Shown here: positions 34,938 through 43,358 of the stretch, one piece after another
How positions within the stretch are numbered: position 1 is the stretch's first letter
Layout: each line of letters opens with the position of its first letter
Origin: Candidatus Thiosymbion ectosymbiont of Catanema sp. Cochon2018
GTDB lineage: Bacteria > Pseudomonadota > Gammaproteobacteria > Chromatiales > Chromatiaceae
Direction: 5' to 3'
Length of the DNA: 64,000 nt
Assembly: GCA_011392765.1 (NCBI GenBank)
Contig: WYCW01000001.1
Span: 1,677,714 to 1,741,713, forward strand
Notes under the pieces: generated by a model
What the model saw: the letters and a program-made list of their open reading frames with translations, nothing else
Database searches by the model: none
What the model was told of the DNA's origin: nothing
Position numbers and translations under genes: made by a program

Positions 34938-35933
34938 ATGACCATCTATAACGCTTTCCGCATCCACCGCGACCAAGACGGCCATCGGGTCGGGGTCGAG
35001 GAGCTTGAGGTCACTGCCCCCGACGCGGGCCAGGTGCTGATTCGGGTCGCCTATTCCAGCGTCAACTACAAGGATGCCTTAGCGGGTACCGGCCGGGGCA
35101 GAATTCTCGCCACCTTCCCGCTTGTGGGCGGCATCGACGCGGCGGGGATTGTCGATGCCTCCGCTGATGGGCGCTTTACCCCAGGCGACCCGGTGCTGGT
35201 GACTGGTTATGGCCTTAGTTATGACCACGATGGGGGTTATGCGGAGTACCTCCGGGTGCCGGGCGACTGGGTGATCCCGATGCCGTCGGGACTGGACCCG
35301 CGCAACGCCATGATCCTGGGGACCGCCGGTTTCACTGCTGCCCTGGCGATCCACCGTATGCAGATCAACGATCAGCGGCCCGAGATGGGCCCGGTGTTGG
35401 TTACCGGTGCCACCGGAGGGGTCGGCTCCATCGCCGTCGATATCCTCGAGCATCTGGGCTATGAACCGGTGGCCGTATCCGGTAAGCAAGAGCTGTATGG
35501 TTGGCTGCGGGAGTTGGGCGCGGCGCGGACCCTTGGACGAGACGAGTTGCCGGGCGGGCAGCGTCCCCTGGAAAAAGCCGTATGGGGCGGGGCCGTGGAC
35601 ACTGTGGGTGGCGAGCTGCTGGCCCGGATCACCCGTACCATCAAACCCTGGGGCAACATCGCGAGCATCGGGCTTGCCGGCGGTTTCGCGCTCGACACGA
35701 CTGTCATGCCTTTCATCCTGCGTGGGGCGAGCCTGCTCGGCATCGATTCCGTTACTGTGCCCCACCAGCTACGCACCCGACTCTGGGCCCGGCTGGCAAC
35801 GGACTGGCGGCCCCCGCACCTGGAGCGGATACTGACCACCACCGTCGTCCTGGAGGAACTCCCCGGCGTCTTCGACGCCATGCTGGCAGGCAAAACCCAC
35901 GGGCGGGTGCTGGTGGATCTCGGCAATTCCTGA
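34938..35933 (+). CDS. acuI: Acrylyl-CoA reductase / YhdH-YhfP-type quinone oxidoreductase
   Basis: 331 residues, full length for the AcuI/YhdH group of zinc-free medium-chain dehydrogenases. Diagnostic stretches are SSVNYKDALAGTGRGRI, GIDAAGIV, VTGYGLSYDHDGGYAEYLRV, the NADPH-binding VTGATGGVGSIAVD (about 155-168) and LLGIDSVTVP near the C-terminus. AcuI reduces acryloyl-CoA to propionyl-CoA with NADPH, in DMSP/acrylate detoxification or 3-hydroxypropionate assimilation. The start at 34938 follows CAAGGTG. It is monocistronic between repeats. Together with the mesaconyl-CoA hydratase gene it may belong to a 3-hydroxypropionate-type carbon route; other steps are not in the window. Confidence 0.85.
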   Translation: MTIYNAFRIHRDQDGHRVGVEELEVTAPDAGQVLIRVAYSSVNYKDALAGTGRGRILATFPLVGGIDAAGIVDASADGRFTPGDPVLVTGYGLSYDHDGGYAEYLRVPGDWVIPMPSGLDPRNAMILGTAGFTAALAIHRMQINDQRPEMGPVLVTGATGGVGSIAVDILEHLGYEPVAVSGKQELYGWLRELGAARTLGRDELPGGQRPLEKAVWGGAVDTVGGELLARITRTIKPWGNIASIGLAGGFALDTTVMPFILRGASLLGIDSVTVPHQLRTRLWARLATDWRPPHLERILTTTVVLEELPGVFDAMLAGKTHGRVLVDLGNS

Positions 35934-36012
35934 AGTGTTGTCCTGTGGTGCAGCAGGGATACCGGGCACACCGCCCTCCAAAGATGCGGTTTGCTACCTG
36001 CCTGTCCCGCCT

Positions 36013-36294
36013 CAATGCCATTAAGTTAGCTGTTGGCCACTTAGAGAAAACTACGAATCACGCGAATTTCCGCGCATCGATTCGCGCGGATTCGCGTGAT
36101 TCGTAGTTTCTTCTCTTAGAGGCTGTCTAAAAACTAACCCATTGATTTTAAATCGGTAGGCTGGGTTGAGGAACGAAACCCAGGGTATTGCCGGGTTTTG
36201 GCCGTCCCTGGCCGCAACCCAGCCTACGGCCTACGGTTCCTTTTTAGACAATCTCTTAGTTTGCCGACCGGTAACGCATAACTTAATGGCATTG
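36013..36294. mobile_element. MITE-A copy interrupted by a MITE-B-type element (36119-36255)
   Basis: Outer ends are CAATGCCATTAAGTTAGC (36013) and ATAACTTAATGGCATTG (36294). Inside, GAGGCTGTCTAAAAA ... TTTTTAGACAATCTC (36119-36255) is bordered by TTA (36116-36118, 36256-36258), so the B element jumped into A. The outer flanks share CCTGTCCCGCCT (36001-36012, 36296-36307). Confidence 0.75.
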
Positions 36295-36503
36295 ACCTGT
36301 CCCGCCTGCCTGTCCTGTCCCTGGGATGGCAGACAGATCCATGGGGCGGCAGACAGGTCCCTGGTGTCTGCCGCAGGTAGGGGCAGGCGCTCACCACATC
36401 ATTGATGCGGTTCGTCCGTCCTTGGCCCCACCGCATCCTACGATCCGGGCACCCGCAAGGGAAAGCACCCGCAAAGGGTGCCCCTACAAAGACCTTTGCG
36501 CCA

Positions 36504-37124
36504 ATGATCAACCTCGTCACCGCCCTGCCGGCGGAGGCCAGGCCGATTATCTCCCGCTTCGATCTGGGGCGTGTGCAGCCGGACCTTGGTTTCCCCCTTT
36601 ATCGACGCGGACGGATATCCCTGGTCGTTACCGGGCCGGGCAAACTCGCAGCGGCCGCAGGAACCGCCTTCCTAGGTGCCCTGACCGACTGCTCGCAAGC
36701 GGCGATTCAGGTAAACTTCGGCGTCGCGGGACATGCCGAGCGGCAGGTCGGTGAGATACTGCTCGCGAGCAGCATAACGGACGTGGGTTCAGGCCGTGTC
36801 TGGCACCCGGTCCTCCCGCAAGACCGACCCTGCCCTGCCGACGACCTGCTGACCCTGGACCGACCGGATTTGCGTTATCGGCACCAGGGTATGGTCGAGA
36901 TGGAAGCGAGCGGCTTTTTCCCCACCGCCTGCCGATATTCCAGTGCGGAGCTGGTGCAGGTGCTCAAGGTCGTCTCGGACAACCGCGAAACGACCGCTCG
37001 GGGACTGAGCGCAAAACAGGTGAGCCTGCTGATGGGCGGGGCCCTCGAAACCCTGGAGTCGCTGCTCGCAAGTCTCGAAGTGGGTAGGCTGGGTCGAGGT
37101 ACGAAACCCGGCACGGACGGCTAA
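36504..37124 (+). CDS. Nucleoside phosphorylase-like protein (PNP/MTAN superfamily)
   Basis: 206 residues from MINLVTALPAEARPII (ATG 36504). The longer frame from 36402 translates repeat DNA. The pattern ALPAEARPII ... RISLVVTGPGKLAAAAGTAFLGAL ... VNFGVAGHAERQVGEILLASSITD ... GMVEMEASGFFPTA matches the phosphorylase-I fold, including the G-V-A-G loop and the V-E-M-E-A-S/G nucleoside-binding strand. The substrate could be a nucleoside or a hopanoid/futalosine-type metabolite; it cannot be fixed from the sequence. The last about 14 residues (GRLGRGTKPGTDG) come from a GTAGGCTGGGT repeat fused in frame, so the original C-terminus was replaced by repeat-encoded residues. Confidence 0.75.
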   Translation: MINLVTALPAEARPIISRFDLGRVQPDLGFPLYRRGRISLVVTGPGKLAAAAGTAFLGALTDCSQAAIQVNFGVAGHAERQVGEILLASSITDVGSGRVWHPVLPQDRPCPADDLLTLDRPDLRYRHQGMVEMEASGFFPTACRYSSAELVQVLKVVSDNRETTARGLSAKQVSLLMGGALETLESLLASLEVGRLGRGTKPGTDG

Positions 37125-37265
37125 AGATGTGCTTTCGTATTTCTACTGCCAAACGGCACAATCTGAGCTTTTGAATTTCCCCCTCACCCCAGCCCTCTCC
37201 CGGAGGGAGAGGGAGTGAAATGCGCAGATTGTTCCGTGTGGCAGTATCAATTGGAGTCCAACAAC

Positions 37266-37565
37266 ATGACAGACAAAATTCCCGTTGTTGTAGGAGATGC
37301 CGAATCCTCTCCGGGAGTCCTCGGCTTAGGGGATCAGGTTGAACAACGGATTGCCGAAATCGATGCCGATACCCTCAAGCAGTCTCTCGGCAAGCTGACC
37401 GGCCAACTGGATTCGCTATTCCGGGACATCGAGGCCGTCGGTGGCTTCAAGCTGAACCAAGTGGAGGTCAGCCTGGAGATAAGCGCCGAAGGGGGCGTGG
37501 CATTGATCGGTACCGCCAAGGCGGGTGCACGTGGGGCCATCAGTCTGACCTTCAGCCGGGGGTAA
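37266..37565 (+). CDS. Pepco-like small protein of a MoxR/vWA conflict system
   Basis: 99 residues from MTDKIPVVVGDAESS; the upstream in-frame Met at 37215 lies in a repeat. It ends with a compact beta-rich half, LNQVEVSLEISAEGGVALIGTAKAGARGAISLTF, the form of the small Pepco/Trypco ('peptidase/trypsin co-occurring') domains that accompany protease-linked NTP-dependent conflict systems. The N-terminal half is helical (QRIAEIDADTLKQSLGKLTGQLDSLF). Such proteins are thought to be adaptors tying an effector protease to its complex. The family call is from memory of these patterns and from context: a vWA-like protein, a CHAT protease and a MoxR ATPase follow on the same strand. Confidence 0.6.
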   Translation: MTDKIPVVVGDAESSPGVLGLGDQVEQRIAEIDADTLKQSLGKLTGQLDSLFRDIEAVGGFKLNQVEVSLEISAEGGVALIGTAKAGARGAISLTFSRG

Positions 37566-37573
37566 GCAGCCTA

Positions 37574-37709
37574 GGGGGTGTTCTCAAACGAATCGCACCG
37601 AAGAACCACGGAGGCAGACACAGATAAACACGGATCACAATCGGTGTTTATCCGTGTCTATCCGTGGTTCTAATGCAGTGCAGTAAAAACTCCGGATCGA
37701 GAACGCTCC
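37574..37709. mobile_element. 136-bp palindromic element between the Pepco-like gene and the vWA gene
   Basis: Ends GGGGGTGTTCTC and GAGAACGCTCCC with CTA at both borders (37571-37573, 37710-37712) enclose an AACCACGGAGGCAGACAC hairpin. It stops 4 bp before the ATG of the next gene, so the element supplies the translation-initiation region. Confidence 0.7.
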
Positions 37710-37716
37710 CTAGCCC

Positions 37717-40700
37717 ATGTCAGCACCATTCCCTTTACGTGATTTTCTCCTGAGACTCGACGCCGAAGGGATTCGGGTTCGGGTGCGTGACTATCGCCGC
37801 ATCGCCTTGGCCTTGCAGGGGAGCGGACCCTGGACGCGCCGCCGCTTGCGCGACACCCTGGCGGTACTACTGACCAAGAGCGAACACCAGCAAAACCTCC
37901 TGTTTCGCCGGTTCGACCACTACTTCTCCGGATCTCCCGCAAGGGTCGAGGCGGTCGCAGAAGAGCTCGACACCCAAGCCTTTCTGAACGACTTGCGGGA
38001 TTTAGAAGCCGCGCCGGACAAGCCACCGGAACCTCCTCCTCCCCCGTCAACCACTACCCCGCCTGAGCTACCCGATCGACCGGATAGCCGTTCCCGATCA
38101 CAATTAGCTTGGTTACTACTGATCCTGGCCATGAGCCTGGGTCTGGCAATCTGGCCGCGGCTACCGGATCAGGAGGTCGATCTGGCCCCACCACGGCAAA
38201 TGGCAGAAGAACCTCCCTCAGTCCCAGAGGATGAGCCGAAAACCCAAACCGCCAAGACCCGAACCTATAAGAAGGTCCCCTACGTCAAGGACATCCAGAA
38301 CGTCCTAGTAGGGGTACCCGATCCCACCTGGAAGAAAGTGGCCTGGGCGGCCGGTGCTCTGTTGCTGCTGCTGATCGCCTATCTGGTCTACCTAAGGTTC
38401 AACCGCAAGATCCGCTTTCCCAAACCTCTCGAATGGGACGAAGACAAACCCCGGCGTTTCTCGCTGGCGCAGGTCGGCGGGGAGCCGTCCCCCCTGCTCG
38501 ACCGGGATACCCTGGACGAGGCGGCGGATGCCGTCGGCTATTTTTACAGCGACCGGCCGGCGGCGACCCTGGACGTGCCCGCTACCATCCGGACCACGCT
38601 GGATCAGGGTGGGCTGCCGGCGCTGCGGTTCCACCGGCGCAAACACATCCGTACCCTGCTCATACTGCGCGACAGGCATGCCAGGGCGAGCTGGAACCGG
38701 ACCGCGGAAGAGCTGGCGGAGGGCATTCAGCAACGAGGGGTCCCCGTCGTCCTCGGCGCCTTCAAGGGTTCTCCCGCCCGCTTCAAAACGGAGCACGGCG
38801 GGGTACAGCATCTGGAAGACCTGGAAGAGACCCGCGATGCCTTCATCATCCTGATCTTCAGCGATGCCTCCCGCATCCGATCCTCCCATGCCTGGGCCGA
38901 TCTCAAACAATGGCCCCGGTGCGCCTGGCTGGACTACCGCGAACCCCGTCTCTGGTCGTCGGAACATCCCGCGCGGCGTTACGGCCTGCCGCTCCATACC
39001 GCGGATGCCCAGGGCATTCGCGCGGTGCTCAAGCGCTTTTTGAGCGAACAGGGCGCAAGCACCCAGGCCCCTGACGTCGTCGCTCCCCCCGTTCGGGGTG
39101 AACTGACCGGCGCCACCCTCGCGTTCCGGCTCGGCGATGCCCTGTCCTGGGCCCAGGACTGCTCGGTCCTGCAGCCCATCAGCAGGGGCCTTGCGGACAA
39201 GTTGCGCCGGCATTTTTATCCTCATCTGGCCGCCACCCGCCTGGAACGGATTCTGGACCTCCCAGGCACCCGGCAAGACGCGGAAGGCATCCGTTTTTCT
39301 TTCCTGGCACGGCGCTTGTTGAAGCAAGGCTTTGTGGCGCGACCGGAAGCCAGGCGCCGCGAAGTCCTGGAATTCCTCCGGGACGAGTTGGACCAAGCGG
39401 GCAAGGACTTGCAAGAAGGTAGTCTGGCCCGACTCGACTGGCAAAGCCGATGCGCCCTGCTCGACCTGGAGCTGGGCCGCCCCACACCGGAACTGGCCGA
39501 TCTGGCCCGGACCCCGGCGCTGAATGCCGCGCTCAGCAACCGTCTCCAGGAATTCGGCTTGTCCAACGAAACGGGCGGAATTCCCCTTGCAAACCAGCCG
39601 CCTCCCGAAACCTTGCAGTCTCTCGCCTGGTTGCCCGATAGTCCCCTGCAGGGACAACGCCGCCATCACTACCCCTTGCGCACCGGGCAACGGCGGGTTG
39701 TGGGCCTGATTAGCATGGCCTTGCTGGCGATGATCACCTGGGGCCTATGGCTTGCCGTGCAACCGGTACCGAACTGGGGGGTAGAGGGAGTGGATGTCCC
39801 GGCCCTGTTGCTGGAACAGCCACGAGAAGATGTCGGCGAGGTGGCAGATGGAATCAGGGGTATGGTCTTCGACCTGCCCACCGAGATACGGCTCGAACCC
39901 GATATGGAGTACCGGCTAAGGCTGTTTGGCGGGGGCTATTGGCAGGAGCGTACATTCAGGGTACCCGAGGGCCAAGAGGCCCGGCTGATTGTGGCGGAAA
40001 AGGAAATCGAGCGGCCTTGTGTGGAAGAGATCACGGCTGGCTTGCAGGCGATTGTCTGTTTGCAGGACGGGACCGTACCTCCCCGGAGTTGGCGCGAGCG
40101 ACTCCAGGCCACGGCGGTTCCGGACAAGCCGACGGATCGAAGATTGAGTATAGGAATTGAAATTTCCCAAACCGGGGAGCCTGCCCAAGGGCATTGGTCC
40201 GGCTATGATCGACTACTGGCAGCCGGTTCCCTGGACGCCATCTTCCGCCTCTATCCATCCGCAGGCACAGCGGTCCTGGATCGGATGCCCACCCTGTTGG
40301 AACAGCTTTCCCCCTCCGTTACCCAGGCCCTCTGGTGGCTGGAGGACTCGTCCGCTATCCCTCTTTCAGAGCCGGACCGGTCGGCTCTAAATAAGGCTCT
40401 CGGGAGGTTCGCCAGAACCGGGGCGCTGAAGTGGGATAGATCGGCATTGGTCCAGCTTCTTCGGCCCGGAAGCCCGTCTTACATCAGCGAGAACGAGCTG
40501 ATTGCAGCCTTGCGACTTGACCCTGATGGGTCCTCCGGTGCTGGCGACCCGCTCCTGTTGTTCCGACCTTTGAGTCCCGAACCTGGATCTGGGGAACATA
40601 GGCTGACGATCAATGCAACGCCGCCGGGAGCACAAATCCGGGTAATGAACATCGAGTCCGAGTATCGACCCGGCATGAAGCTGGAAGGCGGTGAGTATGG

Positions 40701-41454
40701 TATTGAAGTCAGCGCGCCGAATTATGAGACTTGGCGAGAGTGGGTGACACTGGATGAGGATACGGTGTTGGAAGTGGCCCTGATAGATCAGGAATTGAAG
40801 GAAAAATACGCCAAGTGGAAAAAGCTGTGGGCGGTCGAAGCGCATCCCATGGCCATAGTTGGGCCCCAGGGCGTTGCCTTTGCACCGGACGGACACAGTG
40901 TACTGTCAGGAAGTTGGGACAATACCCTGAAATTATGGGACCTGAGCAACGGCAAGGAGATCCGTACCTTCAGCGGACATTCCGGTGGTGTTTTCTCTGT
41001 TGCCTTTTCCCCGGACGGACGCCGTGTGCTGTCGGGAAGTGTGGACAATACCCTGAAATTATGGGATCTGAGCAGTGGCAAGGAGATCCGTACCTTCAGC
41101 GGACATTCCGACATTGTTTTTTCCGTTGCCTTCGCTCCGGATGGACGCAGTGTACTGTCAGGGAGTTGGGACAATACCCTGAAATTATGGGACCTGAGCA
41201 GTGGCAAAGAGATCCGCACCTTCAGGGGACATTTCAACACTGTTTTTTCCGTTGCCTTTGCTCCAAACAAACTCAGTGTGCTGTTGGGAAGTAGTGACGA
41301 GACCCTGAGATTATGGGATGTAAGCAGCGGCGGGGAAATTCGTACCTTAAAAGGACATTCCAGTAGCGTCCTCTCCGTTGCCTTTTCACCGGACGGCCGG
41401 CGGGCCATGTCGGGGGACAACGCTGGCACCTTGATTTTGTGGGGTGCGGAGTAG
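37717..41454 (+). CDS. CoxE/vWA-like multidomain membrane protein with PEGA and WD40 repeats (1245 aa)
   Basis: Residues 1-75 (FPLRDFLLRLDAEGIRVRVRDY ... EHQQNLLFRRFDHYF) match the N-terminal segment of CoxE-type vWA proteins. A Pro-rich linker (100-120) is followed by TM1 (130-147) and TM2 (208-228). Residues about 308-420 (IRTLLILRDRHARASWNRTAEELAEGI ... AFIILIFSDASR) look like a vWA fold with a degenerate metal site. TM3 is at 661-681, a PEGA domain at 962-1024 (RLTINATPPGAQIRV), and four to five WD40 blades at 1046-1245. vWA proteins partner MoxR ATPases, which is encoded downstream at 45562. The WD40 and PEGA parts suggest sensing or scaffolding at the envelope; which side is exposed is not clear. 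Probably the large subunit or sensor of a MoxR-vWA-CHAT system. Confidence 0.75.
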   Translation: MSAPFPLRDFLLRLDAEGIRVRVRDYRRIALALQGSGPWTRRRLRDTLAVLLTKSEHQQNLLFRRFDHYFSGSPARVEAVAEELDTQAFLNDLRDLEAAPDKPPEPPPPPSTTTPPELPDRPDSRSRSQLAWLLLILAMSLGLAIWPRLPDQEVDLAPPRQMAEEPPSVPEDEPKTQTAKTRTYKKVPYVKDIQNVLVGVPDPTWKKVAWAAGALLLLLIAYLVYLRFNRKIRFPKPLEWDEDKPRRFSLAQVGGEPSPLLDRDTLDEAADAVGYFYSDRPAATLDVPATIRTTLDQGGLPALRFHRRKHIRTLLILRDRHARASWNRTAEELAEGIQQRGVPVVLGAFKGSPARFKTEHGGVQHLEDLEETRDAFIILIFSDASRIRSSHAWADLKQWPRCAWLDYREPRLWSSEHPARRYGLPLHTADAQGIRAVLKRFLSEQGASTQAPDVVAPPVRGELTGATLAFRLGDALSWAQDCSVLQPISRGLADKLRRHFYPHLAATRLERILDLPGTRQDAEGIRFSFLARRLLKQGFVARPEARRREVLEFLRDELDQAGKDLQEGSLARLDWQSRCALLDLELGRPTPELADLARTPALNAALSNRLQEFGLSNETGGIPLANQPPPETLQSLAWLPDSPLQGQRRHHYPLRTGQRRVVGLISMALLAMITWGLWLAVQPVPNWGVEGVDVPALLLEQPREDVGEVADGIRGMVFDLPTEIRLEPDMEYRLRLFGGGYWQERTFRVPEGQEARLIVAEKEIERPCVEEITAGLQAIVCLQDGTVPPRSWRERLQATAVPDKPTDRRLSIGIEISQTGEPAQGHWSGYDRLLAAGSLDAIFRLYPSAGTAVLDRMPTLLEQLSPSVTQALWWLEDSSAIPLSEPDRSALNKALGRFARTGALKWDRSALVQLLRPGSPSYISENELIAALRLDPDGSSGAGDPLLLFRPLSPEPGSGEHRLTINATPPGAQIRVMNIESEYRPGMKLEGGEYGIEVSAPNYETWREWVTLDEDTVLEVALIDQELKEKYAKWKKLWAVEAHPMAIVGPQGVAFAPDGHSVLSGSWDNTLKLWDLSNGKEIRTFSGHSGGVFSVAFSPDGRRVLSGSVDNTLKLWDLSSGKEIRTFSGHSDIVFSVAFAPDGRSVLSGSWDNTLKLWDLSSGKEIRTFRGHFNTVFSVAFAPNKLSVLLGSSDETLRLWDVSSGGEIRTLKGHSSSVLSVAFSPDGRRAMSGDNAGTLILWGAE

Positions 41455-42062
41455 CTGGGAGGGCCTTATGTCAATACAACCACGAAAATCACGAAAAAAC
41501 ACGAACCGCAATTTTCGTGCTTTTCGTGTCTTTCGTGGTTCCATCTCTTCAAGATCGATCATGCAGAAGAGAAAACCAGGAATCCCACGAATCGGCGCGA
41601 AAAAGATCCCTTCCTTCGGTTCGGGATGACAATTTCGCGCGGATTCGCGTGATTCGTCGTTTTTTCTCCTTTTGCCGACTAGTACCTCATTTCGCTTGAT
41701 ATTGCGGAAGACACGGGAAAGATTTTTTTATTCACCACAGAGGCACAGAGGACACAGAGACAAGGAGAATTGCTGAGAATGAGCTGGGTCGGGGAATCGC
41801 AACGCCAAGACGAAGAAAAAAACCTTTGCGTCCTTGCGCCTTGGTGTTCTCTTCTGTTCTCTGTGCCCTCTGTGTCTCTGTGGTGAATAGCGCAAAAGTC
41901 CTTTCGAACCACAGAGAACACAGAGAAGGGCACAGGCCAATTCTCTGCGTTCTCTGTATCCTCTGTGGTTTAAACTTCACGGACTGGCAGCTGACGCCAC
42001 CGTTTTTGCGATACCCTCTTACAGGGGTATGTACAGGACTTGGGCATCCAATTCGCCATCCC
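41455..42062. repeat. Gene-free hairpin repeats after the WD40 protein
   Basis: Three successive long hairpins: ACCACGAAAATCACG (41481-41541), CACCACAGAGGCACAGAGG (41731-41886), and AACCACAGAGAACACAG (41908-41972). A CTACGAATCACGCG-like half lies near 41640, followed by a TTTTTGCGATACCCTC half element near 42003. No gene seen. Confidence 0.65.
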
Positions 42063-42392
42063 CTATCCGATCAGACGCTCGCGTATCTGCGCCACAGGCA
42101 AACGGCGTTCCGTGTTGCGACGTGCCACGAGCGACCTCTGTCGCGCCCGGTCCAGGTACGCTTGCGTCTCCTGCCGATGGCCGAGGAAGTAGCTGAGGGT
42201 CGCGTAAACCTCATGCAGATTCAGTACGTCGTAACGCAGGGCAATCTCTTCGGCACTCGCACCTTGCTCGAAGAGGGAGATGACGCTTTCCAACGTCACC
42301 CGGGTTCGCGCGATGCGAATCACTCCATGCGCATCCTGATGTAGAGGGAGAGCTTCTTGCTCCAGGGTAAGTGGCATCAGTAAGGTACTCAC
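42063..42392 (-). CDS. DUF433 antitoxin-like protein
   Basis: 109 residues. The core HGVIRIARTRVTLESVISLFEQGASAEEIALRYDVLNLHEVYATLSYFLGHRQETQAYL is the DUF433 winged-helix domain, normally the antitoxin paired with a DUF5615 (PIN-like, Mut7-C) toxin that follows it. Here no toxin follows; the sequence beyond the stop is repeat DNA, so this is an orphan. Its start lies only 6 bp from a MITE-B insertion (42399-42542), which must have replaced its promoter region. It sits antisense inside the MoxR/CHAT system. Confidence 0.8.
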   Translation of the reverse strand: MSTLLMPLTLEQEALPLHQDAHGVIRIARTRVTLESVISLFEQGASAEEIALRYDVLNLHEVYATLSYFLGHRQETQAYLDRARQRSLVARRNTERRLPVAQIRERLIG

Positions 42393-42398
42393 GCTTTA

Positions 42399-42542
42399 GA
42401 GACTGTCTAAAAAAGGACCATAGGCCGTAGGCTGGGTTGTGGCCAGGGACGGCCAAAACCCAGCAATACCCAAAGCTGGGTTTCGTTCCTTGCCACCCAG
42501 CCTACCGATTTAAAATCAATGTGTTAGTTTTCAGACAGCCTC
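42399..42542. mobile_element. MITE-B-type copy (144 bp)
   Basis: Ends GAGACTGTCTAAAAA and TTTTCAGACAGCCTC with TTA borders (42396-42398, 42543-42545). The core is the GTAGGCTGGGTT hairpin rather than the CTTCGTGGC hairpin. Confidence 0.75.
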
Positions 42543-42614
42543 TTAGAATACTCCGTCTGTGAGAACAACGAAAAATCCTGTTAATCCTGTACCATTTGCC
42601 AAGACGATGTTTGG

Positions 42615-42661
42615 GCAGTGATTATTATTCGGTTGCCCTGTATACCAAGACCACACAGGCA
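42615..42661 (+). repeat. 47-bp direct repeat flanking a FitAB module (second copy 43301-43347)
   Basis: GCAGTGATTATTATTCGGTT... occurs at 42615-42661 and again at 43301-43347, with two mismatches. The second copy is the immediate 5' leader of the CHAT gene. The toxin-antitoxin module therefore lies between two copies of that leader. Confidence 0.8.
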
Positions 42662-42787
42662 GGGTCCTACCGGACACCCATAGCCTGCTCCGGCTGGTGA
42701 CCTACGACCCACAGTTATCGGACACTGCGCGGAACACTTTGGCAAATGCTATCGTGACAGTCTTCCACCAACAGATCACGAGGAAAG

Positions 42788-43039
42788 ATGATGGCTCAAA
42801 TAATCGTCAGAGAGCTGGAAGAAGTTGTCGAACTAAAGCTCAAGCGCCGCGCCGCGCGTCATGGAAGGAGTATGGAGGAAGAAGTCCGGGAGATCCTTTG
42901 CAATACGATTCGTGACGAACAAGGCCCGCAAATCGGGCTCGGTTCACGCATCGCCGCTCATTTCGAAGGCAAGGGCCTCGCTACGGATCTGCCCGAGCTA
43001 CGGGGTATTGAGGCACGCTCCGCGGGCTTAGGGGAATGA
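42788..43039 (+). CDS. FitA-like ribbon-helix-helix antitoxin
   Basis: 83 residues (or 82 from MAQIIVRELEEVV). The sequence IIVRELEEVVELKLKRRAARHGRSMEEEVREILCNTI is the FitA/StbC ribbon-helix-helix motif, with the usual disordered toxin-binding tail after it. It would bind operator DNA as a dimer and neutralise a PIN-domain toxin. The stop codon overlaps the ATG of the toxin gene (ATGA at 43036-43039), the classical vapBC/fitAB coupling. AGGAAAG precedes the start. The antitoxin looks intact while its toxin is broken. Confidence 0.85.
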   Translation: MMAQIIVRELEEVVELKLKRRAARHGRSMEEEVREILCNTIRDEQGPQIGLGSRIAAHFEGKGLATDLPELRGIEARSAGLGE

Positions 43040-43240
43040 TCATTTTCGACACTAACGTACTATCAGCCTTGATGCAATCTCAACCGGACATCAGGGTCGT
43101 TAGCTGGCTCGACCGGCAGCCTTCCGAGGCGGTATGGATCACCACAATCAATTTGTTCGAGATTCGCTTTTGAGGACATCAGCACACCTATTGTAAATCC
43201 CTGGGAGGATCGCAGACAGGGCCTTGATTTTCCGGATTGA
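43036..43240 (+). pseudogene. FitB-like PIN toxin, internally deleted and frameshifted
   Basis: The frame starts MIIFDTNVLSALMQSQPDI, a canonical PIN N-terminus with its first catalytic Asp, and stops after 45 codons at 43171-43173. In the next frame a C-terminal-like stretch, DISTPIVNPWEDRRQGLDF, follows directly. About 70 codons, including the other active-site acids, are missing. The toxin cannot be active. Confidence 0.8.
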
Positions 43241-43358
43241 GAGGAATGCGAGATGTCCGAATTGCTTCGCAACAACCACCGATGAGAAGCAACCTCAGAG
43301 GCAGTGATTATTATTCGGTTACCCTGTATACCAAGATCACACAGGCAAGAAAAGACCC

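Noticed and set aside
40850..41454. Tandem DNA repeats as a minisatellite or CRISPR-like array
   Set aside because: Fully explained by in-frame WD40 units of the 1245-residue protein.
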